Assembly: GCA_029226205.1 (NCBI GenBank)
Contig: JAQXXT010000104.1
Span: forward strand, 1 to 45,438
Direction: 5' to 3'
Length of the DNA: 45,438 bases
From: Prevotellaceae bacterium
GTDB taxonomy: Bacteria > Bacteroidota > Bacteroidia > Bacteroidales > Bacteroidaceae
In this document: piece by piece, positions 14,568-24,312 of the stretch
Numbering within the stretch: the first letter of the stretch is position 1
How the letters are laid out: every line of letters starts with the position of its first letter
The notes under the pieces: generated by a model
What the model saw: only the letters and a program-made list of their open reading frames with translations
Told to the model about the DNA's origin: nothing
Database searches by the model: none
Program-made: the position numbers and the translations under genes

Positions 14568-17159
14568 ATGCATGTATTTAGAACCTTATTCGTCATTCTC
14601 TTATTGGCTATGTCCACTTCTGCCTTTGCGTCGTGGGATGAGGCTGCTGTAGGGAAGATCGAACAGAGTATTCAGAAACCGCAGATCACGGGAGGTGATG
14701 TTGACATCACACGTTATGGTGCCCGTGTCACCGCTTCTGCCGCTGACAACCAGCGGGCTATCAACAAGGCCATCGCTACGGTCTCACGGAGAGGCGGGGG
14801 GCGCGTCATTATCCCTGTCGGCCGTTGGGAGACAGGTGCTCTTCGTCTGCTGAGTCATGTGAATCTCGTCGTCAGTAAAGGAGCCACGCTTCATTTCGCT
14901 TTCGACACCCGTCTCTATCCCCTCGTCCGCACGTCGTGGGAAGGATTGGAGTGCTGGAACTACAGTCCTTGTATCTATGCTTACGGAGCAACTGATATTG
15001 CTATCACGGGAGAGGGAACCATTGATGGCGGCGGCAGTAACCAGACGTGGTGGCCGATGTGTGGCAAGGCCTCTTTCGGTTATCGGAAAGGTGTGACGAA
15101 AGAGGCACAGGTCCTTGGCAGCCGTGCCCGTCTGTTGAAATATGCCGAGGATGATGTCGACGTCAACAAGCGCCGCTTCGGTCTTGGCCAAGGCCTCCGT
15201 CCACAGCTCATCAATGTCATGCGTTGTGAGCGTGTCCTCATCCAGGGCGTCACGCTGCTCAACTCTCCTTTCTGGGTTATTCATCCTTTGCTCTCGAAGA
15301 GTATCACCGTCGATGGCGTCCACGTATGGAATGAAGGTCCTAACGGCGATGGCTGTGATCCCGAGGCCTGTCAGGACGTGATCATCAAGAACTGCACGTT
15401 CCACACCGGTGACGATTGTATCGCCATCAAGAGTGGAAGAAATAATGATGGTCGTCTGTGGAATCAGCCTTCAGAGAATATTATTATCCGCAACTGTAAG
15501 ATGGAGGATGGCCATGGCGGTATCGTTATTGGCAGTGAGATCTCCGGCGGTTGCAAGAATGTCTATGCCGAGGACTGCGAGATGGACTCTCCCAATCTCG
15601 ACCGTGTGCTGCGTATCAAGACCAACAACTGCCGCGGCGGCGTCATCGAGAATATCAACGTCAGGAACATCCGTGTCGGCCAGTGCCGTGAGGCCGTCAT
15701 GCGCATCAACCTCGACTATGAACCGAAGGAGGCGTGCTACCGTGGTTTCGAGCCGACGGTCCGGAATGTGACGATGGAGAATGTGACGTGTAAGAAGAGT
15801 GACTATGGCGTGCTCATCAATGGTCGAGACTCCTTGGAGAATGTTTATGACATCACCGTGCGCAACTGTCATTTCGACGGCGTGCAGAAGAATCCGGTAA
15901 GAATTACGGGAAAGACGCGCAATGTGCGTTTCGAGAATCTCTTCTGCAACGGATCCCTTTATCTCTCGGAGAGTGAGCGCCCTTTTAAGCACTTCTCCGA
16001 ATGGCTTGTCTATTCGGAGATGAAGCGGACGCCACAGAGCTGGCTCCTCGACTTCGCCAAGAAACCGCGGTGGAGTTATGTTATGGGCATCGAACTCGAA
16101 GGAATGCTCGACACCTATTATAAATATGGTGGTGACAGTATCCTCCGTTACTGCAAGAGCTATCCGCGAAAGATGATCGATGACCAGGGGGTCGTCACCG
16201 GCTATGACTATGATGATTTCAATCTTGACAATATCCGTACGGCCAAGTTCATCGACCGTATGCAGCAGATCGACCCGCGAGAGGGCAATGAGAAAGCGCT
16301 GAAGACGTTCTTCAAGCAGTTGAAGAACCAGCCGCGCACAAAAGAGGGCGTCTACTGGCATAAGGCCATCTATGCCAATCAGGTATGGCTTGACGGTATC
16401 TTCATGGGATTACCGTTCTATTGCCAGTATGCCGTGGAGCATCTGTCGAAGAAAGCCGCATGGAAGATCCTCGATGATGCCGTTGATCAGATGGAGAAGA
16501 CCGACAAGAGGACGTATGATCCACAGACCGGCTTATGGAAACATGCGTGGGATGAGACGCATCAGCAGTTCTGGGCCGATCCCGCCACGGGGCGCAGCAA
16601 ACATACATGGGCTCGCGCGCTTGGCTGGTATGTCATGGCGATGACGGAATGTCTTGATGCCATGCCTGCCGACTATCCCCGTCGCGGCGAAGTGGAACAG
16701 CTCCTTCAGAAAGCTATGGCGGCTGTCGTGGAGCATCAGGATCCACAGACCGGCGTATGGTATGATGTCATGGACGTGAAGGATCCTCGTAACTACCTCG
16801 AGTCAACAGCCTCCAGCATGTTCGCCTATGTGCTGTTGAAAGCGTCGCGAAAGGGTTATCTGCCGGAGCAAGTGAAGGCAAACGGGAAAACCATCAATTT
16901 CCTTCAGGCCGGCATCAAAGCCTACACGGGTGTTGTGCACCGGTTCCTCCGTGTCAACGCCGACAAGACCTTGTCGCTGACCCGTTGCTGTGCCGTCAGC
17001 GGTCTCGGTCCCGGCCCCGGCCCATACGTGAAGAAACCTAACTACAAGCGTGACGGCAGCTTCGATTATTACATGAGCGAGCCGATCCGCGACAATGATG
17101 CCAAGGGCATCGGGCCCTTCCTCTGGGCTTCCCTGGAGATGGAGGGTCTGAGTCATTAA
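14568..17159 (+). CDS. GH28-GH105 fusion: polygalacturonase plus unsaturated-uronyl hydrolase
   Basis: A bimodular exported pectin enzyme of 863 residues. A Sec signal peptide (MHVFRTLFVILLLAMSTSAFA) is followed by a right-handed beta-helix GH28 domain (residues ~40-480). GH28 motifs are GPNGDGCDPE around 257, GDDCIAIKSGRN around 282, GHGGIVIGSE around 317 and RIKTNN around 350. The C-terminal domain (~495-863) is an (alpha/alpha)6 GH105, with KPRWSYVMGIELEGML, NQVWLDGIFMGLPFY (catalytic Asp) and HTWARALGWYVMAM. GH28 would cut galacturonan; GH105 removes the 4,5-unsaturated uronic acid left by pectate or rhamnogalacturonan lyases. One polypeptide thus combines hydrolase and lyase-product steps. 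It is a single-gene unit between its promoter and the strong hairpin at 17167-17213. Confidence 0.93.
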   Translation: MHVFRTLFVILLLAMSTSAFASWDEAAVGKIEQSIQKPQITGGDVDITRYGARVTASAADNQRAINKAIATVSRRGGGRVIIPVGRWETGALRLLSHVNLVVSKGATLHFAFDTRLYPLVRTSWEGLECWNYSPCIYAYGATDIAITGEGTIDGGGSNQTWWPMCGKASFGYRKGVTKEAQVLGSRARLLKYAEDDVDVNKRRFGLGQGLRPQLINVMRCERVLIQGVTLLNSPFWVIHPLLSKSITVDGVHVWNEGPNGDGCDPEACQDVIIKNCTFHTGDDCIAIKSGRNNDGRLWNQPSENIIIRNCKMEDGHGGIVIGSEISGGCKNVYAEDCEMDSPNLDRVLRIKTNNCRGGVIENINVRNIRVGQCREAVMRINLDYEPKEACYRGFEPTVRNVTMENVTCKKSDYGVLINGRDSLENVYDITVRNCHFDGVQKNPVRITGKTRNVRFENLFCNGSLYLSESERPFKHFSEWLVYSEMKRTPQSWLLDFAKKPRWSYVMGIELEGMLDTYYKYGGDSILRYCKSYPRKMIDDQGVVTGYDYDDFNLDNIRTAKFIDRMQQIDPREGNEKALKTFFKQLKNQPRTKEGVYWHKAIYANQVWLDGIFMGLPFYCQYAVEHLSKKAAWKILDDAVDQMEKTDKRTYDPQTGLWKHAWDETHQQFWADPATGRSKHTWARALGWYVMAMTECLDAMPADYPRRGEVEQLLQKAMAAVVEHQDPQTGVWYDVMDVKDPRNYLESTASSMFAYVLLKASRKGYLPEQVKANGKTINFLQAGIKAYTGVVHRFLRVNADKTLSLTRCCAVSGLGPGPGPYVKKPNYKRDGSFDYYMSEPIRDNDAKGIGPFLWASLEMEGLSH

Positions 17160-17166
17160 AATAAAT

Positions 17167-17213
17167 AACGTAGATAATTTTGTAAACACGTTGTTTACAA
17201 AATTATCTACGTT
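17167..17213 (+). terminator. Perfect 22-bp hairpin after GH28-GH105
   Basis: Left arm 17167-17188 (AACGTAGATAATTTTG...) and right arm 17192-17213 pair perfectly with a 3-nt loop, 7 nt after the stop codon. There is no U-tract directly after it, so it may act as a 3'-stabilising stem or a bidirectional stop. The rest of the 325-nt gap holds the susC operator and -7 element. Confidence 0.65.
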
Positions 17214-17338
17214 GTTTATGTGTCGTAAATGCCTTGTTTATTTTTCCCCTTCAGAAAGACGTTCCTTTATACTTGAAAAACATGCTTTATTCCGCCAACG
17301 AGAGATGGTTCTAAAATTTTAAACTTTCCCTCTTATTA

Positions 17339-17375
17339 TTGTTACATGAAACAAATTTCGAAGGTCTCGAACGAA
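17339..17375 (+). promoter_or_regulatory. Candidate operator of the fructan regulator (susC side)
   Basis: GTTACATGAAACAA at 17341-17354 lies within an inverted repeat TTGTT-N6-AACAA (17339-17354). A weaker second half with GAAC (17369-17372) lies 21 bp further. The same box occurs at 26566-26579 upstream of the MFS gene, and in both places it starts exactly 64 bp before the -7 element. Confidence 0.6.
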
Positions 17376-17404
17376 ATTTTAAAGGGAGAAAAGTCTGAGA
17401 ACAT

Positions 17405-17412
17405 TAACTTTG
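17405..17412 (+). promoter_or_regulatory. -7 element of the fructan susC operon
   Basis: TAACTTTG matches TAnnTTTG. No TTTG -33 element is at the right spacing, consistent with activator dependence. The predicted start near 17419 gives a leader of about 66 nt. Confidence 0.6.
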
Positions 17413-17484
17413 CAGCAGAATTCGAAAGTAAATATTCCGAATCATCAAATGAAACAATTATCAAACAACTAAAAACTGTAGACG

Positions 17485-20400
17485 ATGAATCATCTCAAAT
17501 TCTTCTTGCCGATGGCCTTGTCGTTCACCATTTCGACAACGGCGCTGGCACAACAGGACATCACAGTCAGCGGTACCGTCACGGACAACACGGGCGAGCC
17601 GGTCATCGGCGCCTCAGTCATCCAGAAAGGTACATCCAACGGCACCGTCACCGACCTTGACGGTAAGTTCACATTCAAGGCACAAACGGGTGCCCCTCTT
17701 GTCATCTCCTATATAGGATATACCAACCAGGAGGTGAAAGCTGCTCCAAATCTTCAAATTGTATTAAAGGAAAACGCCAAGGAACTCAGTGAGGTTGTCG
17801 TCACCGGTTATCAGGTTCAGCGTAAGGCAGACTTGACGGGTGCCGTCTCCGTCGTGAAGACCGATGGTATCACGACCTCTCCCGATGCTGACCCGATGAA
17901 GTCACTGCAAGGAAAGGTGGCCGGTATGACCATCACGGATACCGGTTCACCGAGTGGAACGGCAACGGTAAGAATCCGTGGTATCGGCTCTTTCAACTCT
18001 TCGCAGGATCCGCTTTACATCGTGGATGGTGTGCCTATGACTTCCGGCCTCAATACCCTCAATAGTAATGATATCGAGAGCATGCAGGTACTCAAGGATG
18101 CCGCCTCCGCCTCTATCTATGGTAGCCGTGCTGCCAACGGCGTGATCATCATCACAACAAAGCACGGAAAGAAGAGTGATAAGGTGAATGTAGATTTCTC
18201 TACGAATCTCACGGCACAGTTCTATACTTCTCAGTCGAAGATGAAACTGCTGGATACGAAAGGCTATGCTACGGCCATGGCGCAGGCAGCACTCAACGAT
18301 GGTCTCGATCCCGTGGCTTATGCCAGCAATTACGGCCTCTCGCTCAATGCGGCGCAGGGCGTTGGTATCACGGTTTGGAACCCCGCAACGAGTCAGTATC
18401 AGAACTACACGGTGAACGGCCGTTACGATGGCTACATCAATAGTAAGAAGACGATGCTGTTCTCCAATACTGATTGGGTGGATGAGATCTCCCGTACCGG
18501 CTTTGCGCAGAACTATAACGTAGCCCTGTCGAGAGCTACCGACAAAGGCTCGGCGCTCTTCTCCCTGGGCTATAAGAACAATAGGGGTATTTTGAAATAT
18601 ACCGATTTCCAGAGTCTGTCGGCTCGTATGAATACTTCTTTCAACATCAACAAGATAGTTACCGTGGGTGAGAACTTCACGCTGTCGTATACGAAGCAGG
18701 TCGACGCCGCGCCGATGGAGGACGCCCTGAAGATGTCGCCGACCGTCCCCGTCTATGAGATTGACGGCACGACCTTCGCCGGTCCGGTAGGTGGCATGAG
18801 CGACCGTCAGAACCCGTTGCGCGAGCTCTATCAGAACAAGGACAACCATCTTGACTACTGGAGACTTTTCGGTAATGCTTATGTGGATATCAAACCGATC
18901 AAGGGCCTTGTATTCCGCTCCAACTTCGGTGTAGACTACACCACCTCTTTCATTAATGCGCTGACCCATACTTTTAAGTCAGATATTGTCAACAACAATA
19001 CAGCACGGACAGACTTAGGTCAGACCAACAACACCAACTATACTTGGTCCAACACCCTCAACTATCTGTTCGACATCAAGAACAAGCATCACTTCAACGT
19101 GCTGCTCGGTTCTGAGATCAACAAGCAGAGTTATCTGGATTTCCATGCGATCTCTGAGGGCTATGCCCTTGAGGATGTTGATTATATGTGGCCGAATGCC
19201 GCTACCGGCACCATGCGCAACACGGGCGCTAAGGTAGGCTATCGTCTGGCTTCCTTCTTCGGTAAGGCCGACTATAACTACAACGACTTGCTGTTGGCTT
19301 CTTTCACCCTGCGTCATGATGGCAGCTCCCGCTTCGGTAAGAAGCACCGCTGGGGTAACTTCCCCGCCGCCTCCCTCGGCTTCCGCTTCTCACAGCTGTT
19401 GCATGAGAAATGGCTTGATGATGCTAAGCTGCGCCTCTCCTGGGGTAAGACTGGTAACCAAGGCATCGACAACAATGCGCATTATGGTCTTTATGTGACC
19501 GACTACGGACTCGACCGTGTCACCTCTACCGCTTATGACATCTACGAGGCTGGTTCCGGTACTTTCCCTTCTGGCTATCGTGCCACACAGACGGCCAACG
19601 AAGATCTGAAATGGGAGACGACGACACAATATAATATCGGTCTCGATTATACTGTGCTCGACGGCAGCCTCTATGGTACAGTTGATGCTTATATCAAGAA
19701 TATTGACGACATGTTGATCAATCCCGCTTTCCTCGGCGTCATGGGTGAGGGTGGCAACCGCTGGTCCAATGGTCCTTCGCTCCGTGACTGGGGTATGGAG
19801 TTCACGGTCGGCTATCGTAAGACACTGGCTTGCGGATTGGGACTCGATCTTAATGGTAATCTCGACTTCTATCGCAACCGCGTAACGAGTCTGCCGTCTT
19901 CTACAACCGGTGCATACGCGCACACTTCCACGCAAAACCTCGTTCAGGCCAAGAAACCTTATGGTTCTATCGTGGGTTATGTTGCTCAGGGACTGTTCCA
20001 GAATGAGGACGAAGTGAAAGCTTCCGGTCAGCCCAACGCACGTGTCGGTGGCTTGAAATATGCTGACTTGGATCATAATGGCGTTATCAACGAGAAAGAC
20101 CAGACATGGATTCTCGATCCTGTTCCCGCCTTTTCTTATGGCTTGAACATCGGTCTGACCTATAAGAACTTCGACCTGACCATGTTCTGGCAGGGTGTCG
20201 CCGACGTGGATGTCTACAACAATCAGAAATTCCAGACCGACTTCTGGAGCATCACGGATGCCGGGTCCAACAAGGGTAGTCGTATGCTCGGCGCATGGAC
20301 TACGGACAATACCAGTTCCACCATTCCGGCGCTGACCACCAATAATACCGCCGATGAGGGACGAGTCTCTTCTTATTACGTTGAGAATGGCTCTTACCTG

Positions 20401-20604
20401 AAGCTTCGTACGCTGCAGATTGGTTATAACCTCCCGGCGTCTCTCTTGAAGAAACTCTCGATGTCTAAAGCACGCGTCTATGTCTCCGGACAGAACCTGC
20501 TGACCATCAAGAGCAGCAGCCTGACTTGCTCCGACCCGGAGAATCCCAACTGGAACTATCCGTTGCCGACATCTGTCTCCTTCGGACTGCAAGTAGGTTT
20601 CTAA
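17485..20604 (+). CDS. SusC-family TonB-dependent receptor, fructan locus
   Basis: Outer-membrane importer of 1039 residues that pairs with SusD to take up oligosaccharides with TonB energy. Order of domains: signal peptide (MNHLKFFLPMALSFTISTTALAQ), carboxypeptidase-regulatory-like domain (ITVSGTVTDNTGEPVIGASV...), TonB-box region and plug (SEVVVTGYQVQRKADLTGAV; IRGIGSFNSSQDPLYIVDGVPM), then a 22-strand barrel ending in F (SVSFGLQVGF). Context (SusD, GH32, fructokinase) points to fructan, either inulin or levan; the linkage cannot be read from SusC. First gene of the operon susC-susD-GH32, preceded by the candidate operator at 17339. Confidence 0.95.
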   Translation: MNHLKFFLPMALSFTISTTALAQQDITVSGTVTDNTGEPVIGASVIQKGTSNGTVTDLDGKFTFKAQTGAPLVISYIGYTNQEVKAAPNLQIVLKENAKELSEVVVTGYQVQRKADLTGAVSVVKTDGITTSPDADPMKSLQGKVAGMTITDTGSPSGTATVRIRGIGSFNSSQDPLYIVDGVPMTSGLNTLNSNDIESMQVLKDAASASIYGSRAANGVIIITTKHGKKSDKVNVDFSTNLTAQFYTSQSKMKLLDTKGYATAMAQAALNDGLDPVAYASNYGLSLNAAQGVGITVWNPATSQYQNYTVNGRYDGYINSKKTMLFSNTDWVDEISRTGFAQNYNVALSRATDKGSALFSLGYKNNRGILKYTDFQSLSARMNTSFNINKIVTVGENFTLSYTKQVDAAPMEDALKMSPTVPVYEIDGTTFAGPVGGMSDRQNPLRELYQNKDNHLDYWRLFGNAYVDIKPIKGLVFRSNFGVDYTTSFINALTHTFKSDIVNNNTARTDLGQTNNTNYTWSNTLNYLFDIKNKHHFNVLLGSEINKQSYLDFHAISEGYALEDVDYMWPNAATGTMRNTGAKVGYRLASFFGKADYNYNDLLLASFTLRHDGSSRFGKKHRWGNFPAASLGFRFSQLLHEKWLDDAKLRLSWGKTGNQGIDNNAHYGLYVTDYGLDRVTSTAYDIYEAGSGTFPSGYRATQTANEDLKWETTTQYNIGLDYTVLDGSLYGTVDAYIKNIDDMLINPAFLGVMGEGGNRWSNGPSLRDWGMEFTVGYRKTLACGLGLDLNGNLDFYRNRVTSLPSSTTGAYAHTSTQNLVQAKKPYGSIVGYVAQGLFQNEDEVKASGQPNARVGGLKYADLDHNGVINEKDQTWILDPVPAFSYGLNIGLTYKNFDLTMFWQGVADVDVYNNQKFQTDFWSITDAGSNKGSRMLGAWTTDNTSSTIPALTTNNTADEGRVSSYYVENGSYLKLRTLQIGYNLPASLLKKLSMSKARVYVSGQNLLTIKSSSLTCSDPENPNWNYPLPTSVSFGLQVGF

Positions 20605-20652
20605 ACATTCAATTCATTATTATTAGGGAATCATATTATTGGAAATTATATT

Positions 20653-22413
20653 ATGAACACGATTCATATCAATATAAAAAGCATCGGCAAGAAGGTTGCC
20701 ATGCTCTGTGTCGCATCGCTGGCTCTTACATCTTGCGACAATTATCTTGACTACAAGCCTACCGCCGTGGTAGATGAGGACAAGGCTTTCGCTGATCCCG
20801 AGGGTATGGTCACCAGTGCTTACGCTATGCTTGGCGACTGTTGGTTCACTTATCCGTTCAACCTCTGGCCTTATGGCGACCTCGCCTCTGACGACTGCTT
20901 GAAAGGTGGCTCGGGATTGACGGATACCGATTACCACTCCGTAGAGATCTTCTCCACGCTGACACCGACGTTAGGCCCTCTCGACGAGCTGTGGTACCGT
21001 CTCTATAGTGCCATCTCCCGTTGCAACCGTGCGCTGATCTCTTTGGATGAGAATGGTGACCGTGTCCTCGGGGAGGCTACGACGAAGCAGCGCATCGCTG
21101 AGGTGAAGTTCCTTCGTGCACACTTCTACTACAAGCTTTTCATGGTGTTCAACAAGATCCCATGGATTGACGAGGAAGTCTACAAGAATGGCACCCAGGA
21201 GCAGACGCGCAACGACGCCCTGACGCATGAGCAGATGTGGGATAAGATCATCGGCGACTTCAAGGCTGCCTACGATGATCTGCCCGAGAGTCCGACGGAT
21301 GGTGCCGGAAGAGCCAACAAGGTGGCTGCTGCCGCTTATCTGGCCAAGTGCTATCTGCAGCGTGCCTGGGGTAATGGCTATGAGGACAGCACGGGCGTGA
21401 ACTTCATCAATAAGGACTACATGCAGAAGGTCGTCGACTATACGGACGTGGTAGTCAAGTCACAGTATGGCTACCTCGCTGACTATGGCGACATCTTCCT
21501 CCCTGATTACAAGAATAATAAGGAAAGTATCTTCGCCGTACAAGCCAGTGATTATGCGGATGACCATACAACCTTTGGCCGTGCCAACTGGTCGAATATG
21601 CTCAATGGCGCATGGGGTATGTGGACTTGCGGCTGGGACTTCCAGAAACCGTCACAGGATTTTGTCAACGCCTTTAAGACGAGCAACGGTCTGCCGGAGT
21701 TTAAAGATTTCGACAAGACTAATGATCATCCTGTCAATGGCAAGCCGACCACACAGAAATGGGATCCGCGCTTGTTCCACACCGTGGGTATGCCGACCTT
21801 CCCTTATAAGTATGAGTCAGAGTATACCATGACTACTGCCAACTCCCGCACGCCGAACACTTACGGCTATTACACGACACTGAAGTGCGTACCACAGCGC
21901 AGCAAGGGTGAGACTTACAATAGTCCTTGGCAGGCTTTCGCCATGAACGAATATGTTCTCCGCTACTCCGATGTCATGCTCGACCGTGCCGAGGCACTCA
22001 TCGAACTGGGTCGTCTGGAAGAGGCCCGCACCATCATCAACAACATCCGTCAGCGTGCCGCCAACTCTATCAGCAAGCATATCAAGTATGCTACCGACCA
22101 GTGTCAGATCAGTCTCTATCCCGAGTCTTATTTCCAGGACAAGGAGACAGCCCGCCAGTGCCTGCGCTGGGAGCGTCGTCTGGAGACGGGTCAGGAGCAT
22201 GAGCGCTTCTTCGACCTGCGCCGCTGGGGCCTTCTCTCCTCTACGCTGAACGCATACTTCTCTCGTGAGGCCAAGGACTCCTATGATGGTCAGACCTACG
22301 CGCAGTACTACCAAGATGCCCACTTCACAAAGGGCAAGAATGAGTACTTCCCCGTGCCTTATAACCAGATTTACTACATCCCCGGACTGTACACGCAGAA
22401 TAAGGGATATTAA
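20653..22413 (+). CDS. SusD-family surface glycan-binding lipoprotein, fructan locus
   Basis: A 586-residue lipoprotein that forms the lid of the SusC importer and binds glycan at the cell surface. The signal peptide ends in lipobox LALTSC. SusD hallmarks are present: NYLDYKPTAVVDEDKAF near the start, tetratricopeptide-like helical pairs (RIAEVKFLRAHFYYKLFMVFNKIPWIDEEV; AAAAYLAKCYLQRAW), EYVLRYSDVMLDRAEALIELGR, and the C-terminal ERRLETGQEHERFFDLRRWG and PVPYNQIYYIPGL. It follows susC by 48 nt and precedes the GH32 gene by 28 nt in one operon. Confidence 0.95.
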   Translation: MNTIHINIKSIGKKVAMLCVASLALTSCDNYLDYKPTAVVDEDKAFADPEGMVTSAYAMLGDCWFTYPFNLWPYGDLASDDCLKGGSGLTDTDYHSVEIFSTLTPTLGPLDELWYRLYSAISRCNRALISLDENGDRVLGEATTKQRIAEVKFLRAHFYYKLFMVFNKIPWIDEEVYKNGTQEQTRNDALTHEQMWDKIIGDFKAAYDDLPESPTDGAGRANKVAAAAYLAKCYLQRAWGNGYEDSTGVNFINKDYMQKVVDYTDVVVKSQYGYLADYGDIFLPDYKNNKESIFAVQASDYADDHTTFGRANWSNMLNGAWGMWTCGWDFQKPSQDFVNAFKTSNGLPEFKDFDKTNDHPVNGKPTTQKWDPRLFHTVGMPTFPYKYESEYTMTTANSRTPNTYGYYTTLKCVPQRSKGETYNSPWQAFAMNEYVLRYSDVMLDRAEALIELGRLEEARTIINNIRQRAANSISKHIKYATDQCQISLYPESYFQDKETARQCLRWERRLETGQEHERFFDLRRWGLLSSTLNAYFSREAKDSYDGQTYAQYYQDAHFTKGKNEYFPVPYNQIYYIPGLYTQNKGY

Positions 22414-22441
22414 TCATCATCCATTAAACCAAGACCATAAA

Positions 22442-24151
22442 ATGAAGAAAATAACGATCCTTCTGGCTGCCGTGCTGATGAACATCGGCATCGCCCAGGC
22501 ACAAAACAACGGCCTTGCCGCTCCCCGTTTCCTCAGTGACAACCACGCCATTGAGCGGGTGACGACGACGCAGCGCTATATCCTCCTCCCCGTAGAGGAG
22601 AAGGAAGAGACCGCGGAGGTCCGCGTCAACCAGGACAACCACTGCGTCAAGAGTATCCGTGTGCGCCTGGCCATCGGTAAGCCTGACTATTACGTACCTT
22701 TGGATCTGAGTGAGTTTGACCAGAAGAAGCCGTTGTCTCTCGATATCGTCTTCCCGGCCAACCGCCGCTCCTCCGGAAATATCGAGACTTTCTCCTGCTG
22801 GCAGACGATGAAGGCTTCCGACACCTTCGACAGTAAAAACCGAGAAAAATACCGTCCGGCTTATCATCATTCTCCCGCTTGGGGCTGGATGAACGATCCC
22901 AATGGCATGTTTTATAAGGACGGCGTGTGGAATCTCTATTTCCAGCATAATCCCTACGGATCTCTGTGGGACAACATGACGTGGGGCCACTCCACCAGTA
23001 AGGATCTCGTACACTGGACTTTCGAGGGTGATCCCGTACAGCCCGATGCCTGGGGCACGATCTTCAGCGGCTCGAGCATCGTCGACCACGAGAATGCCGC
23101 CGGTTACGGCAAGGATGCCATCATCGCCTACTATACCTCCGCCCGTGAGGCGCAGACGCAAAGCATGGCCTACAGCACCGACAACGGAAAGACCTTCACG
23201 AAGGTTGCCGACAACCCCATCATCACCGTCAAGGCTCCCGACTTCCGTGATCCCCATGTCATCTATGCGGAGGACTTCAAAACGTATTATATGCCCGTCT
23301 CCTGTGGTCAGCACATGAATATCTATTCCTCGAAGAATCTGAAGGACTGGAAATTCGAGAGCTCTTTCGGTGAGGGCTATGGCAATCACGACGGCGTATG
23401 GGAGTGTCCCGATCTGATGAAGATGAAAAATGGCAAATGGGTGCTTGTCTGCAATATCAACCCCGGCGGTCCCTTCGGCGGTAGTGCCACCCAATATTTC
23501 GTCGGCACGTTCGACGGCCACAAGTTCACGTGCGAGAGCAAGCCCGAGGTGACGAAATGGATGGACTATGGCAAGGACCACTATGCCACCGTCACTTTCA
23601 ACAATGCTCCCGACGGCCGCCATGTCGCCCTGGCGTGGATGAGTAACTGGCAGTATGCCACGCAGGTGCCTACGCAGCAGTTCCGCTCCGCTAACTCCAT
23701 ACCCCGCGATCTCGAACTCTTCCGTGATGGTGATGAGGAGTATGTGAGTGTCGTTCCTTCCAAGGAGATGCTCGCCGCCCGCGGTAAGAAACTCAGTAGT
23801 CCCTCTGCTGCTTGTGAGATTGTGGTCAGCAATCTTCGCAATGAAGCGACGATCACGCTCAGCAATGCTAAGGGCGAGCAGGTGACGATGGTCTACAACG
23901 CCAAAGCCAAGACCTTCTCCATGGACCGCCGGAAGAGTGGTCAGAAAGACTTCTCCGAGGCCTTCCCCGTGGTGACGACGGCGCCTACTCACGGCAAGAT
24001 CAACAGTCTCCGCATCTTCGTCGATCGCTGTAGCATTGAGGCCTTTGATGCCGATGGCAAAATGGCAATGACGAATCTCGTATTCCCCTCCTCTCCGTAT
24101 AATAAGTTGAGTGTAAAGGGTGGTAAGGCAATGATCTTTGAGATCAAGTAA
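22442..24151 (+). CDS. GH32 fructanase (levanase/inulinase/invertase type)
   Basis: Hydrolyses fructosyl linkages in inulin, levan or sucrose with retention. The 569-residue protein has a Sec signal (MKKITILLAAVLMNIGIAQA) without a lipobox, so it is periplasmic or secreted. Residues ~25-140 match the N-terminal beta-sandwich (DUF4980 type) common in Bacteroidota GH32. The five-blade propeller follows, with WMNDPNG (Asp nucleophile, around residue 152), FRDPHV (transition-state Asp) and WECPDL (Glu acid/base). The C-terminal beta-sandwich contains LRIFVDRCSIEAFDADG. All catalytic residues are intact. Endo or exo mode cannot be decided here. ATG 22442 was chosen because it opens the signal peptide; the longer frame overlaps susD. 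The terminator at 24178 ends the operon. Confidence 0.95.
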   Translation: MKKITILLAAVLMNIGIAQAQNNGLAAPRFLSDNHAIERVTTTQRYILLPVEEKEETAEVRVNQDNHCVKSIRVRLAIGKPDYYVPLDLSEFDQKKPLSLDIVFPANRRSSGNIETFSCWQTMKASDTFDSKNREKYRPAYHHSPAWGWMNDPNGMFYKDGVWNLYFQHNPYGSLWDNMTWGHSTSKDLVHWTFEGDPVQPDAWGTIFSGSSIVDHENAAGYGKDAIIAYYTSAREAQTQSMAYSTDNGKTFTKVADNPIITVKAPDFRDPHVIYAEDFKTYYMPVSCGQHMNIYSSKNLKDWKFESSFGEGYGNHDGVWECPDLMKMKNGKWVLVCNINPGGPFGGSATQYFVGTFDGHKFTCESKPEVTKWMDYGKDHYATVTFNNAPDGRHVALAWMSNWQYATQVPTQQFRSANSIPRDLELFRDGDEEYVSVVPSKEMLAARGKKLSSPSAACEIVVSNLRNEATITLSNAKGEQVTMVYNAKAKTFSMDRRKSGQKDFSEAFPVVTTAPTHGKINSLRIFVDRCSIEAFDADGKMAMTNLVFPSSPYNKLSVKGGKAMIFEIK

Positions 24152-24177
24152 TTGGTTGTGTGATTTCATTAGTGTGT

Positions 24178-24206
24178 AGAGGCCGACAACGTTGTCGGCC
24201 TCTTTT
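24178..24206 (+). terminator. Intrinsic terminator of the fructan susC operon
   Basis: A perfect palindrome, AGAGGCCGACAAC (24178-24190) with GTTGTCGGCCTCT (24191-24203), is followed by TTTTC. It lies 26 nt after the GH32 stop and before the regulator's promoter. Confidence 0.85.
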
Positions 24207-24250
24207 CTGATACCTTTTTTTGAAAAAACTCAAGAAAAACATTTCTTGTT

Positions 24251-24282
24251 TTTGTCAGTTTCCCCGTTTTTCACTATATTTG
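24251..24282 (+). promoter_or_regulatory. Promoter of the fructan regulator
   Basis: TTTG (24251-24254), 20 nt, TATATTTG (24275-24282): a full consensus, so expression is probably constitutive. The predicted start near 24289 leaves a leader of only ~24 nt and supports ATG 24313 as the start. Confidence 0.75.
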
Positions 24283-24312
24283 CAAACAGAACCATAAACC
24301 CTCTATTTGCAT

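Noticed and set aside
17346..17660. Frame starting MKQIS upstream of and overlapping the fructan susC start
   Set aside because: Its start codon is the ATG inside the shared GTTACATGAAACAA box, it begins upstream of the predicted transcription start, and the end runs out of frame into susC.
22424..24169. Long minus-strand frame (581 residues) opposite the GH32 gene
   Set aside because: It is a shadow of the strongly biased codon use of GH32; its translation has no domain or signal peptide, while GH32 has every catalytic motif.
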